Below are positions 35,012 through 43,035 of a stretch of 64,000 nt of DNA, piece after piece. This DNA is from Cellulomonas dongxiuzhuiae (GTDB taxonomy: Bacteria; Actinomycetota; Actinomycetes; Actinomycetales; Cellulomonadaceae), in NCBI RefSeq assembly GCF_018623035.1, contig NZ_CP076023.1, positions 992,001-1,056,000 on the forward strand, in the 5' to 3' direction. Both the position numbers and the translations under genes were made by a program. The notes under the pieces are model-generated. The model did not search any database. It was not told the origin of the DNA and was given only the letters and a program-made list of their open reading frames with translations. Every line of letters begins with the position of its first letter. Positions within the stretch are counted from its first letter, which is position 1.

Positions 35012-35899
35012 GTGAGCTCGGAGCGGCTACGGCTGATGGCGGTGCACGCGCACCCGGACGACGAGTCCAGCAAGGGCGCGGCCACCACGGCGCGGTACGC
35101 CGCCGAGGGTGTCGAGGTGCTCGTCGTGACCTGCACGGGCGGTGAGCGCGGCGACGTGCTGAACCCGCGGTACGGCCCGGCGCCCGTCGGCCTGGAGGCG
35201 ATGCGCGCGGTGCGCGGCGAGGAGATGGCCGCCGCGGCCGCCGCGCTGGGCGTGCAGCAGCGCTGGCTCGGGTTCGTCGACTCGGGCCTGCCCGAGGGTG
35301 ACCCGCTGCCGCCGCTGCCCGAGGGGTCGTTCGCGACGCTCCCGCTCGAGGACGCGTCGGCGCCGCTGGTCGAGGCCGTGCGGGAGTTCCGGCCGCACGT
35401 CATCACGACGTACGACCCGACGGGCGGCTACCCCCACCCCGACCACATCATGTGCCACCGCGTCGCGGTCGAGGCGTTCGCCACGGCGGGCGACCCGGAG
35501 CGCTACCGCGGCCGGGGCGAGCCGTGGACGCCGCTCAAGCTCTACTACAACCACGGTTTCTCGCTCGCGCGCATGCGGGCGGTGCACGACGCGATCGTCG
35601 CGGCCGGCGGCGAGTCGCCGTTCAGCGACTGGATCGACTCGCGCCAGGCGCGCGAGGTGCCGGAGCGCCCGGTGACCACGCGCATCGAGTGCGCCGACCA
35701 CTTCGACCAGCGGGACGCCGCGCTGCGTGCGCACGCCACGCAGATCGACCCCGAGGGCTGGTTCTTCGCCGTGCCGCGCGAGGTCGAGGCCGCGACGTGG
35801 CGTGACGAGGAGTACGAGCTCGCGGAGTCCCGTGTGGAGACGACGCTGCCGGAGACCGACCTCTTCGCGGGGATCCGCGGGACGGAGCACGCACGATGA
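35012..35899 (+). CDS. mca: Mycothiol S-conjugate amidase
   Basis: Mca cleaves mycothiol conjugates of electrophiles and drugs to release mercapturic acids for export, a detoxification route confined to mycothiol-producing actinobacteria. The 295-residue zinc enzyme of the LmbE/PIG-L family has the metal motif HAHPDDE (12-18), TCTGGERGDVLNPRY (about 49-63) and the second zinc-binding site GYPHPDHIMCHR (about 142-153). The related deacetylase MshB is an alternative, but length and the greA / DUF4307 context favour Mca. The GTG at 35012 follows GGAAGGA. Its stop overlaps the next start by 4 nt. Confidence 0.92.
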   Translation: MSSERLRLMAVHAHPDDESSKGAATTARYAAEGVEVLVVTCTGGERGDVLNPRYGPAPVGLEAMRAVRGEEMAAAAAALGVQQRWLGFVDSGLPEGDPLPPLPEGSFATLPLEDASAPLVEAVREFRPHVITTYDPTGGYPHPDHIMCHRVAVEAFATAGDPERYRGRGEPWTPLKLYYNHGFSLARMRAVHDAIVAAGGESPFSDWIDSRQAREVPERPVTTRIECADHFDQRDAALRAHATQIDPEGWFFAVPREVEAATWRDEEYELAESRVETTLPETDLFAGIRGTEHAR

Positions 35900-36297
35900 C
35901 CTCTCTGCTCGCCACCAGCCTGGTGGCATCCGGCCTCGTCACCGGGGTCCTGGGCGCCCAGCGCCTGCCGGGCCCGACGTACGAGAGCCCCACCGAGGGG
36001 TCGCCCGGGTTCGCGGGCTTCGTCGCCACCTTCGTCCTGGCGCTGGCCGTCATCGTGCTCGCCGTGTCCATGACGCGGCGCATGCGGCGGGCGTCGCACC
36101 GTGACCGGCAGCGCGCCGAGTCGGAGGCCCCTGCCGGCGGCGGCGCCGACCCCGTGGACGCACCGCCCGCCGCGGCACCCGAGGGCGACGGCGCTGTCGA
36201 CGACGGTGCCGGGCGGCGTGCGGCGCCCGGGGGCGTGGCGGCCCCGGCGGCACCTGCGGACCCGCCGGGCCGGGTGGCCGACGAGGAGTCGCGGTGA
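35896..36297 (+). CDS. Small membrane protein in the mca operon
   Basis: This 133-residue protein has a short hydrophobic N-terminus (about 4-20), a Pro/Gly-rich linker, one clear membrane helix (about 42-60, FVATFVLALAVIVLAVSM), a basic RRMRRASHRDRQR segment and a low-complexity Ala/Pro/Gly tail. Small membrane proteins follow mca in other actinobacteria. It overlaps its neighbours by 4 nt on both sides, so it is translated with mca and the nitrilase. No catalytic motif is visible. Confidence 0.78.
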   Translation: MTSLLATSLVASGLVTGVLGAQRLPGPTYESPTEGSPGFAGFVATFVLALAVIVLAVSMTRRMRRASHRDRQRAESEAPAGGGADPVDAPPAAAPEGDGAVDDGAGRRAAPGGVAAPAAPADPPGRVADEESR

Positions 36298-37139
36298 GCT
36301 CACGCCCCGAGCCGCCGCAGCGTCCGGCCGTGCGCGTCACGGTCGGCCAGCTCGAGGTCGGCCGGGACCGGGCCGCCAACCTGCTCGTGACCCGTGACGC
36401 CCTGCGCCTCGCTGCCCGGGCTCGGGCCGACGTGCTGGTGCTGCCCGAGTACGCGAGCGCCTACGACCCGCGGGGCGTGGGTGTCGACCTCGCCGAGCCG
36501 CTCGACGGCCCGTTCGTCACGGCGCTGCGGCGGGGAGCGGCGGAGCACGGGCTCGCGGTGATCGCCGGGACGACGATCCCCGGCGGCGAGCCGGGAGCGG
36601 ACGGCCGGCCGCGCGCCGTCAACGCGGTGGTGGCCGTGGACGCCCACGGCGACGTGGCCGGCGTCTACCGCAAGGTCCACCTGTACGACGCGTTCGGCCA
36701 CCGCGAGTCCGAGCGCCTCGCACCGGGTCCCGCCGACGCGCCGCCGCTCGTGCTCGACGTCGCCGGCCTGCGGTTCGGTGTGCTGACGTGCTACGACCTG
36801 CGGTTCCCGGAGTCGGCGCGCCGCCTCGTCGACGCGGGCGCCGACGTCCTGGTCGTACCGGCGGCCTGGGCCTCGGGCGACCTCAAGGCGATGCACTGGC
36901 GCACGCTCGCGGTCGCGCGCGCGATCGAGAGCACGGCGGCCGTCGTCGCCGTCGGGCAGGCCGGGCGCGGTGTCGTGGGCCGCTCGCTCGTCGTCGGGCC
37001 GGACGGCGTCGTGGGACTCGAGCTGGACGAGGGACCTCAGGTGCGCACGGTCGACCTCGACGCGGACGAGCTGCGGACCGTGCGCGAGCGCAACCCGTCG
37101 CTCGCGCACCGGCGCTACGCGGTGGTGCCGCGCGCCTGA
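36294..37139 (+). CDS. Carbon-nitrogen hydrolase (nitrilase superfamily)
   Basis: This 281-residue amidase-type enzyme has the complete Glu-Lys-Cys triad: E52 (VLPEYAS), K127 (VYRKVHLYD) and C166 (LTCYDLRFPE). The FGHRESERL segment and late WRTLAVARAIESTAAVVAV are typical of the omega-amidase/Nit branch, which hydrolyses deaminated glutathione or short omega-amides. A mycothiol-related repair role alongside mca is plausible but is inference. The GTG at 36294 overlaps the previous stop; the stop codon lies within a hairpin shared with the convergent hemolysin III gene. Confidence 0.88.
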   Translation: MSSRPEPPQRPAVRVTVGQLEVGRDRAANLLVTRDALRLAARARADVLVLPEYASAYDPRGVGVDLAEPLDGPFVTALRRGAAEHGLAVIAGTTIPGGEPGADGRPRAVNAVVAVDAHGDVAGVYRKVHLYDAFGHRESERLAPGPADAPPLVLDVAGLRFGVLTCYDLRFPESARRLVDAGADVLVVPAAWASGDLKAMHWRTLAVARAIESTAAVVAVGQAGRGVVGRSLVVGPDGVVGLELDEGPQVRTVDLDADELRTVRERNPSLAHRRYAVVPRA

Positions 37140-37166
37140 GGGCGCCGCGGGACGGTCGCTCAGGCG
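37133..37166. terminator. Hairpin embedding both convergent stop codons
   Basis: CGCCTGAG (37133-37140) pairs with CTCAGGCG (37159-37166). The TGA of the nitrilase gene lies in the left arm and the stop of the hemolysin III gene in the right arm. It can work on both strands; the stem is only 8 bp, so the call is modest. Confidence 0.45.
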
Positions 37167-37924
37167 AGACGCGCCGTGGCGATGGCCACGGCGACGAAGT
37201 GGGTGCCCCAGCCGATGACGGTCAGCACGTGGAAGATCTCGTGGAACCCGAACCAGCGCGGGCTCGGGTTGGGCCGCTTGAGGCCGTACACGATGGCCCC
37301 GACGGTGTACGCCAGCCCGCCGACGGCGATGAGGTAGACGATCGCGGGGCCACCGGTGGCCCAGAACTGCGGGAAGAACCCGACGGCGACCCAGCCGAGC
37401 GCGAGGTAGATCGGGACGTACACCCAGCGCGGCGCGTTGAGCCAGAAGACCCGGGCCAGCAGCCCGAGGATCGCCCCCGACCAGACGATGACGAGCAGCG
37501 TGCGTGCGGTGGCGGCGGGCAGGAGCAGCACCGCGAGCGGCGTGTAGGTGCCGGCGATGATGAGGAAGATGTTGGTGTGGTCGAGGCGCCGCAGGATCCC
37601 GGCCACGCGGGGTGACCAGGTGCCGCGGTGGTAGACCGCGCTGGTGCCGAACAGCAGGACGGCGGAGACGCCGAAGACCAGGTTGGACCAGCGGGCGGCG
37701 GGCGTCGGCGACATCGCGACGAGCACGACCGCCGCGACCACGGCGATCGGGGCGACACCGGCATGCACCCAGCCGCGCAGGCGGGGCTTGATGTTCTCGA
37801 CGGCGGCCTCGACGGCGTCGCCGACGCTCTCGGCGGCCCGCGTGAGCGGTCCGGCGTCGGTGGGCTCGTCGGCGTGCTCGTCGGCCTGCACGGAGGGCCG
37901 CCCGGGCGTCGGGGATGTGCTCAT
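37160..37924 (-). CDS. Hemolysin III / TrhA (PAQR family) membrane protein
   Basis: This 254-residue protein has seven membrane helices after a soluble 45-residue N-terminus. The PAQR metal-site signatures are present: SAVYHRGTW (about 94-102), LRRLDHTNIFLIIAGTYTP (about 111-129) and FHEIFHVLTVIGWGTHF (about 225-241), which together supply the zinc-binding histidines. The name hemolysin is historical; TrhA is linked to membrane energetics and lipid homeostasis. It is divergent from the cis-prenyltransferase gene across a region with CCTACG repeats. Confidence 0.9.
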   Translation of the reverse strand: MSTSPTPGRPSVQADEHADEPTDAGPLTRAAESVGDAVEAAVENIKPRLRGWVHAGVAPIAVVAAVVLVAMSPTPAARWSNLVFGVSAVLLFGTSAVYHRGTWSPRVAGILRRLDHTNIFLIIAGTYTPLAVLLLPAATARTLLVIVWSGAILGLLARVFWLNAPRWVYVPIYLALGWVAVGFFPQFWATGGPAIVYLIAVGGLAYTVGAIVYGLKRPNPSPRWFGFHEIFHVLTVIGWGTHFVAVAIATARLA

Positions 37925-37957
37925 CGGGGGGTGTGACCGCTCTCTCGTCGTCCGTCA

Positions 37958-38048
37958 CCTACGTCGCCTACGTCAGCGTAGGTTACGTCGCCGTAGGTGC
38001 GATGTCATGGGACCTCTGCGGGTCCCGGGACCGAGCTGCTCCCGTAGG
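37958..38048. promoter_or_regulatory. Array of CCTACG/CGTAGG hexamers between divergent genes
   Basis: CCTACG occurs at 37958 and 37967, and its complement CGTAGG at 37977, 37992 and 38043. The first four form a roughly symmetrical 40-bp palindrome with 3-nt, 4-nt and 9-nt spacers. It lies between the divergent hemolysin III and cis-prenyltransferase genes, where an operator bound by a multimeric regulator would be expected. Confidence 0.6.
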
Positions 38049-38105
38049 TGCGTCGTGGCGAGTACCGTGTTCGAGGTCCGCCGGTTCGCTCCTTGGAGGC
38101 TACGC

Positions 38106-38867
38106 GTGCGCCTGCCGCACCCGCTCTACGGCCTGTACGAGCGCCGACTCGCCGCCTCGCTGCAGCCGGACCAGGTGCCCCGGCACGTCGGCGTGATCCT
38201 CGACGGCAACCGGCGCTGGGCGCGCGGCAGCGGCCTGTCCTCCGCGACCGGCCACCGCCGCGGCGCGGACAAGATCAGCGACCTCCTGCAGTGGAGCGAG
38301 GACGTCGGCGTCGAGGTCGTGACCCTGTGGCTCCTCTCGACCGACAACCTCGCGCGGGACCCCGCGGAGCTGGGGGACCTCCTGCAGGTCATCGAGGACG
38401 TCGTCGGTGAGCTCGCCGCGGAGCGGCGGTGGCGCATCCAGGCCGTCGGCGCGCTCGACATGCTGCCCGACGGCACGGCGGCCGCGCTCAAGGCGGCGCA
38501 GGACGCCACCTCGGACGTCCAGGGCCTGCACGTCAACGCGGCGGTCGGGTACGGCGGCCGGCGCGAGATCGCCGACGCGGTCCGCTCCTTCCTGCGCATG
38601 CACGCCGACGCGGGCTCGAGCCTGGACGAGCTGGCCGAGGCGTTCGACGTCGAGCACATCGCCCAGCACCTGTACACGCGCGGCCAGCCCGATCCGGACC
38701 TGGTCATCCGCACGTCGGGCGAGCAGCGTCTCGGCGGGTTCCTGCTGTGGCAGAGCACCCACTCGGAGTTCTACTTCTGCGAGGCGTACTGGCCGGACTT
38801 CCGGCGCGTCGACTTCCTGCGCGCGGTGCGCGCGTACAGCCAGCGCGAGCGGCGGCTCGGGCGCTGA
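38106..38867 (+). CDS. uppS: cis-Prenyltransferase (isoprenyl diphosphate synthase, UppS family)
   Basis: This 253-residue enzyme condenses isopentenyl diphosphate units into Z-polyprenyl diphosphates for cell-envelope carrier lipids. It has the catalytic Asp D33 in GVILDGNRRWARGSGL, NAAVGYGGRREI and the C-terminal signature DLVIRTSGEQRLGGFLLWQ followed by HSEFYF. Synteny matches M. tuberculosis Rv1086, a short-chain Z-farnesyl diphosphate synthase, so the product may be C15 rather than C50-55. The GTG at 38106 follows TTGGAGG. Confidence 0.9.
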   Translation: MRLPHPLYGLYERRLAASLQPDQVPRHVGVILDGNRRWARGSGLSSATGHRRGADKISDLLQWSEDVGVEVVTLWLLSTDNLARDPAELGDLLQVIEDVVGELAAERRWRIQAVGALDMLPDGTAAALKAAQDATSDVQGLHVNAAVGYGGRREIADAVRSFLRMHADAGSSLDELAEAFDVEHIAQHLYTRGQPDPDLVIRTSGEQRLGGFLLWQSTHSEFYFCEAYWPDFRRVDFLRAVRAYSQRERRLGR

Positions 38868-38996
38868 GGCGTCCCCCCGCCAGGTGAACGCCGCGTGACA
38901 TCTCGCGTGTCGGGGCCGTCGCTGGGACATCTCGGACGTGCCGCGCGTTACGGTCGGACGCGAAGGACGACGCCCGTCGTCCCGGGAGGCCAGCCC

Positions 38997-39125
38997 ATGG
39001 AGCATGCGCTCCGGGAGGAGGGCCGGATCCGGCCCTCGGCCGGCCGACCCCGTCCCGCCGCCGAACGCCGGTCCACCTGCGCAGCCGCGCCGGCGACCGA
39101 CCGGAAGCGTCCAGACCGGCGCTGA
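38997..39125 (+). CDS. Small ORF upstream of phoH, possible PhoAT-like protein
   Basis: A 42-codon reading frame starts with ATG at 38997, preceded by GGGAGG at a good 7-nt spacing, and ends 20 nt before the PhoH start. The product is highly basic and Arg/Ala/Pro-rich with one Cys and no recognised domain. Mycobacterial phoH2 is preceded by a small gene, phoAT, so the position is suggestive. GC-rich DNA makes chance frames common, so this is uncertain. Confidence 0.35.
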   Translation: MEHALREEGRIRPSAGRPRPAAERRSTCAAAPATDRKRPDRR

Positions 39126-39145
39126 GGCGCCGAGGGGAGCCTGCC

Positions 39146-40558
39146 GTGGACCACATCTCGCAGCACGACCTGGGAACCACGCCCCCGACGAGCGGCACGG
39201 CGCCGTCCGAGACCCCCGACGGCCCGAGCCCCGCGCCCCGCCTGACCTACGTGCTCGACACGTCCGTCCTGCTGTCCGACCCGCGGGCCGTCCTGCGGTT
39301 CGCGGAGCAGGACGTCGTGCTCCCCGTCGTCGTGATCACGGAGCTCGAGGCCAAGCGCCACCACGCCGAGCTCGGCTACTACGCCCGCAGCGCGCTGCGC
39401 CTGCTGGACGACCTGCGCATCACGCACGGCCGGCTGGACTCCGCGATGCCGGTCACGGACCAGGGCGGCACGCTGCGCGTCGAGCTCAACCACGTCGACC
39501 CCGCGGTGCTGCCCGCCGGGTTCCGGCTGGGTGACAACGACACGCGCATCCTCGCCGTGGCCGCCAACCTGGCGGCCGAGGGGCAGCACGTCGTCGTGGT
39601 CTCGAAGGACCTGCCGATGCGGGTGAAGGCCGCTGCCGTCGGCCTGACCGCCGAGGAGTACCGCGCCGAGCTCGCGGTCGACTCGGGGTGGACGGGCATG
39701 GACGCGCTGGACCTGTCCGAGCAGCAGATGGCCGACCTGTGGGAGCACGAGTCGGTCGCGCTCGCGGACGTCGTGGTGGGCCCCTCCGCGCTCGCCGGTG
39801 GCGCGGGCGACCTGCCGTGCCACACGGGTCTGGTGCTGCACAGCCCGCGGGGCTCGGCACTGGGACGCGTCACGGCCGACAAGCACGTGCAGCTGGTGCG
39901 AGGCGACCAGGACGTGTTCGGCCTGCACGGACGCTCGGCCGAGCAGCGCGTCGCGATCGACCTGCTGCTCGACGAGGAGATCGGCATCGTCTCGCTCGGC
40001 GGGCGCGCGGGCACCGGCAAGTCGGCGCTCGCGCTGTGCGCCGGCCTCGAGGCCGTGCTCGAGCGGCGCCAGCACCGCAAGGTCATGGTCTTCCGGCCGC
40101 TGTACGCCGTGGGCGGGCAGGACCTGGGCTACCTCCCGGGTGACTCCGCGGAGAAGATGAGCCCCTGGGCGCAGGCCGTGTTCGACACCCTCGGGGCGAT
40201 CGTCAGCAAGGAGGTCGTCGAGGAGATCCTGGACCGCGACATCCTCGAGGTCCTGCCGCTCACGCACATCCGCGGCCGGTCCCTGCACGACGCGTTCGTG
40301 ATCGTCGACGAGGCGCAGTCGCTCGAGCGCAACGTCCTGCTCACGGTGCTCTCGCGCATCGGGCAGTCGTCGCGCGTGGTCCTCACGCACGACGTCGCGC
40401 AGCGCGACAACCTGCGGGTCGGCCGGCACGACGGGGTCGCGGCGGTCATCGAGGCGCTCAAGGGGCACCCGCTGTTCGCGCACGTCACGCTGACGCGTTC
40501 CGAGCGCTCGCCCGTGGCCGCGCTGGTCACCGAGCTCTTCGAGGGCATCGAGGCCTGA
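39146..40558 (+). CDS. phoH: PIN-PhoH family protein (PhoH2)
   Basis: This 470-residue fusion joins an N-terminal PIN ribonuclease domain (about 32-180, with D38 in [12 protein letters not shown]67 in [10 protein letters not shown] and later Asp residues) to a C-terminal PhoH ATPase/helicase domain. Walker A is GRAGTGKS (286-293) and Walker B VIVDEAQ (385-391). PhoH2 proteins unwind and cleave RNA and behave like the toxin or effector of a PIN system. The start is the GTG at 39146. A small basic frame lies just upstream. A 12-bp hairpin terminates the gene. Confidence 0.93.
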   Translation: MDHISQHDLGTTPPTSGTAPSETPDGPSPAPRLTYVLDTSVLLSDPRAVLRFAEQDVVLPVVVITELEAKRHHAELGYYARSALRLLDDLRITHGRLDSAMPVTDQGGTLRVELNHVDPAVLPAGFRLGDNDTRILAVAANLAAEGQHVVVVSKDLPMRVKAAAVGLTAEEYRAELAVDSGWTGMDALDLSEQQMADLWEHESVALADVVVGPSALAGGAGDLPCHTGLVLHSPRGSALGRVTADKHVQLVRGDQDVFGLHGRSAEQRVAIDLLLDEEIGIVSLGGRAGTGKSALALCAGLEAVLERRQHRKVMVFRPLYAVGGQDLGYLPGDSAEKMSPWAQAVFDTLGAIVSKEVVEEILDRDILEVLPLTHIRGRSLHDAFVIVDEAQSLERNVLLTVLSRIGQSSRVVLTHDVAQRDNLRVGRHDGVAAVIEALKGHPLFAHVTLTRSERSPVAALVTELFEGIEA

Positions 40559-40571
40559 CGCGCGTGCTCGT

Positions 40572-40607
40572 CGCGGGGGCGCCGGCCGGTGGGTCGGCGC
40601 CCCCGCG
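40572..40607 (+). terminator. Hairpin terminator after phoH
   Basis: A perfect 12-bp stem (40572-40583 with 40596-40607) closes a 12-nt loop, starting 14 nt after the phoH stop. Confidence 0.75.
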
Positions 40608-40676
40608 TTCGTGGCGCGTCGTCGCGCGGGTGAACCGGGCACTTCCGGTTGAGGGGCCGGTCCTCCGGGCGTAATG

Positions 40677-40705
40677 TTCCGCGCGGAATAGGGACGGACG
40701 TCCCT
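40677..40705. promoter_or_regulatory. Adjacent palindromes upstream of PadR, candidate operator
   Basis: A perfect 12-bp palindrome TTCCGCGCGGAA (40677-40688) is followed at once by AGGGAC-GGAC-GTCCCT (40690-40705). Both lie 24-52 nt before the PadR start codon, a natural place for autoregulation of the PadR-MFS operon. Confidence 0.55.
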
Positions 40706-40728
40706 CGACGACGCCGGACGGAGACGCT

Positions 40729-41382
40729 GTGCCCCGCGAGCTCACGACCGTCGCGCTCGTCGTCCTCGGCCTGCTCGACGAGCAGCCACGCCACCCGTAC
40801 GACGTGTTCCAGACGCTCGTCGAGCGGGGCGACGACCGACTCGTGCGCGTCACGCCCGGCGCCGTCTACCACGCGGTCGAGAGACTCGAGCGCGACGGTC
40901 TCGTCGAAGCCGTCGGTACCGAGCGCTGCGGCAACCGGCCCGAGCGGACCACGTACCGCGCCACGGCGGCCGGCCACGCCGCCCTGCGCCCGGCGCTCAC
41001 GTCGTACCTCGCCGACGACCGACCCGCCTACGCGGACTTCCCCGTCGGTCTGGCCCACGCACCCCGGCTCCCCGCCGACGAGGTCGCCGCCGCGCTCACG
41101 CAGCGACGCGGCCGCGAGGCCGCGCGGCTGGCCACCCTGCGTGCGCGCTGCGACGAGGTGCTCGCGCTCGGGCTGCCCCGCCGATTCCTGCTCGACGGCG
41201 AGCGCGAGGTCGCCCTGCTGGAGCGCGAGGTCGCCTGGCTCGACGAGGTCCTGCGCGACCTCGCCGACGGCACCCTCACCTGGGGCGGCCCCCCACCCGA
41301 CGACTTCCTCGCCGCGCGCCAGCACCACCGCACCCGCACCAGCGCGCCCGCCCGGCGCCCCGCAGACCGGAGCACGTCATGA
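40729..41382 (+). CDS. PadR family regulator of the adjacent MFS exporter
   Basis: This 217-residue PadR protein has both the winged-helix domain (1-85, with VVLGLLDEQPRHPYDVFQTL and TPGAVYHAVERLERDGLVE) and the C-terminal helical Vir_act_alpha_C-type dimerisation domain (about 100-185). The start is the GTG at 40729. Its stop overlaps the MFS start by 4 nt (ATGA). The usual logic is derepression of the pump when a substrate binds the repressor. Confidence 0.9.
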   Translation: MPRELTTVALVVLGLLDEQPRHPYDVFQTLVERGDDRLVRVTPGAVYHAVERLERDGLVEAVGTERCGNRPERTTYRATAAGHAALRPALTSYLADDRPAYADFPVGLAHAPRLPADEVAAALTQRRGREAARLATLRARCDEVLALGLPRRFLLDGEREVALLEREVAWLDEVLRDLADGTLTWGGPPPDDFLAARQHHRTRTSAPARRPADRSTS

Positions 41383-43010
41383 CCGCACCCGCCCCCGTCG
41401 ACCTGGGCGGCCGCAGCCCGTGGAGCATCCTGCCCCCGCTGTGCCTGGGCTTCTTCATGATCATGGTCGACACGACCATCGTGAACATCGCCGTCCCCAC
41501 GCTGCAGGAGGCGTTCGACGCGAGCCTCGTGACCGTCGGGTGGGTCAACAGCGCCTACCTGCTGACGTTCGCGGTGCTGCTGCTCGTCACGGGCCGGCTG
41601 GGGGACAGGTTCGGCCCGCGCCCCGTCTTCGTGACGGGCCTGGTCGTGTTCACGATCGCGTCCCTCGCCTGCGGCCTCGCGGGGTCGGTCGGCATGCTCA
41701 TCGTGGCCCGCGCGGTCCAGGGCGTCGGCGGTGCGCTCATGACGCCGCAGACCATGGCCATGATCACGCGCGTCTTCCCCGCCCAGAAGCGCGGCGCCGC
41801 GCTGGGCGTGTGGGGGTCCGTCGCGGGCGTCGCGACCATCACGGGGCCCGTGCTCGGCGGCATCCTGGTCGAGAGCGTCGGCTGGGAGTGGATCTTCTAC
41901 GTGAACATCCCCGTCGGCCTGGTCGCGCTGTGGCTCGCGGTGCGCACGCTGCCTGCGCTGCCGACGCACGCCCGCACGTTCGACGGGCCGGGCGTCGTGC
42001 TGTCGGTCGTGGGCCTCGCGCTGCTGGTCTTCGGGCTGCAGGAGGGCGGCGAGTACGCCTGGGGCACGATCGCCGGGCCCATCTCGGTGCCGCTGGTCAT
42101 CGGGGCCGGGGTCCTGGTGTCGGCCGCGTTCGTGCTGTGGCAGCGCCACCGCGGCGACGACGCGCTGCTGCCCCTCAAGCTGTTCGTGCAGCGCAACTTC
42201 GCGCTCGCGAACGTCGCCGGCGCGGCCGTGTCGTTCGCGATGACCGGCATCTTCTTCCCGTTCACGCTGTACCTGCAGCAGGTCCTGGGCCTCTCGCCGC
42301 TGCACGCCGCACTGGTCGGGCTGCCGGGGTCGCTGATCTCCGGAGTCGTCGCGCCCTTCGCCGGGCGGCTGTCCGACAGGGTCGCCGGCAAGTGGGTCGT
42401 CTTCACCGGCTTCGTGGTGCTCGCGGCGTCGATCGGGATCCTCGCGACCCAGGTGCAGCCGGACGTCGCGGTCTGGCGGCTCGTGGTGCCCATGCTCGGG
42501 TTCGGCGTCGGGACGGGCCTGGTGTTCTCCCCGCTCGGCAACCTCGCGACCACCGGGCTCGACCAGCGCAACGCCGGCGCCGGCGCCGGCGCGTTCAACA
42601 CGACGCGCCAGGTGGGCGGCGTCATCGGCTCGGCCGTCGTCGTCGCGGTGCTCACGTCCCGGCTCGCCTCGACGATGCCCGCGGCCGCCCAGGACGTGGC
42701 GCAGGACCTGCCGACCGAGCTGCGCGGGCCGTTCGTCGACGGCTTCCGCCAGGCGGCGGCCGAGGGCCTGGGCGCTGCGGGCGGTGGGTTCGACCTGCCC
42801 GCCGACGTGCCCGCCACGGTGGCCGACCAGGTGCGGGCGGCCGCGCAGGCGGCCGTCGAGGCCGGGTTCGCCACGGCGGCCGCGCAGACGCTCGCGGTCA
42901 CGGTCGGCGTGCTCCTGCTCGGCGCCGCGTGCGCGTTCGCGATGCGCGGTGGCCTGTCGCACGTCGGCCCGCCGGCGGCGGCGGACGAGGTCGGCACCGC
43001 AGCCCGCTGA
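41379..43010 (+). CDS. MFS drug exporter, DHA2 (EmrB/QacA) family
   Basis: This 543-residue proton-driven exporter has 14 predicted helices. Motif A reads GRLGDRFGPRPVF (about 72-84), motif C lies in GSVAGVATITGPVLGGILVE, and the N-terminal FMIMVDTTIVNIAVPTLQ with the charged Asp is diagnostic for the DHA2 group. A long Ala-rich loop (about 430-500) precedes the last helix. It is co-translated with PadR. The substrate is unknown; multidrug export is the usual role. Confidence 0.92.
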   Translation: MTAPAPVDLGGRSPWSILPPLCLGFFMIMVDTTIVNIAVPTLQEAFDASLVTVGWVNSAYLLTFAVLLLVTGRLGDRFGPRPVFVTGLVVFTIASLACGLAGSVGMLIVARAVQGVGGALMTPQTMAMITRVFPAQKRGAALGVWGSVAGVATITGPVLGGILVESVGWEWIFYVNIPVGLVALWLAVRTLPALPTHARTFDGPGVVLSVVGLALLVFGLQEGGEYAWGTIAGPISVPLVIGAGVLVSAAFVLWQRHRGDDALLPLKLFVQRNFALANVAGAAVSFAMTGIFFPFTLYLQQVLGLSPLHAALVGLPGSLISGVVAPFAGRLSDRVAGKWVVFTGFVVLAASIGILATQVQPDVAVWRLVVPMLGFGVGTGLVFSPLGNLATTGLDQRNAGAGAGAFNTTRQVGGVIGSAVVVAVLTSRLASTMPAAAQDVAQDLPTELRGPFVDGFRQAAAEGLGAAGGGFDLPADVPATVADQVRAAAQAAVEAGFATAAAQTLAVTVGVLLLGAACAFAMRGGLSHVGPPAAADEVGTAAR

Positions 43011-43035
43011 GGCCGGCGCGCGTCGACCCTCAGGG

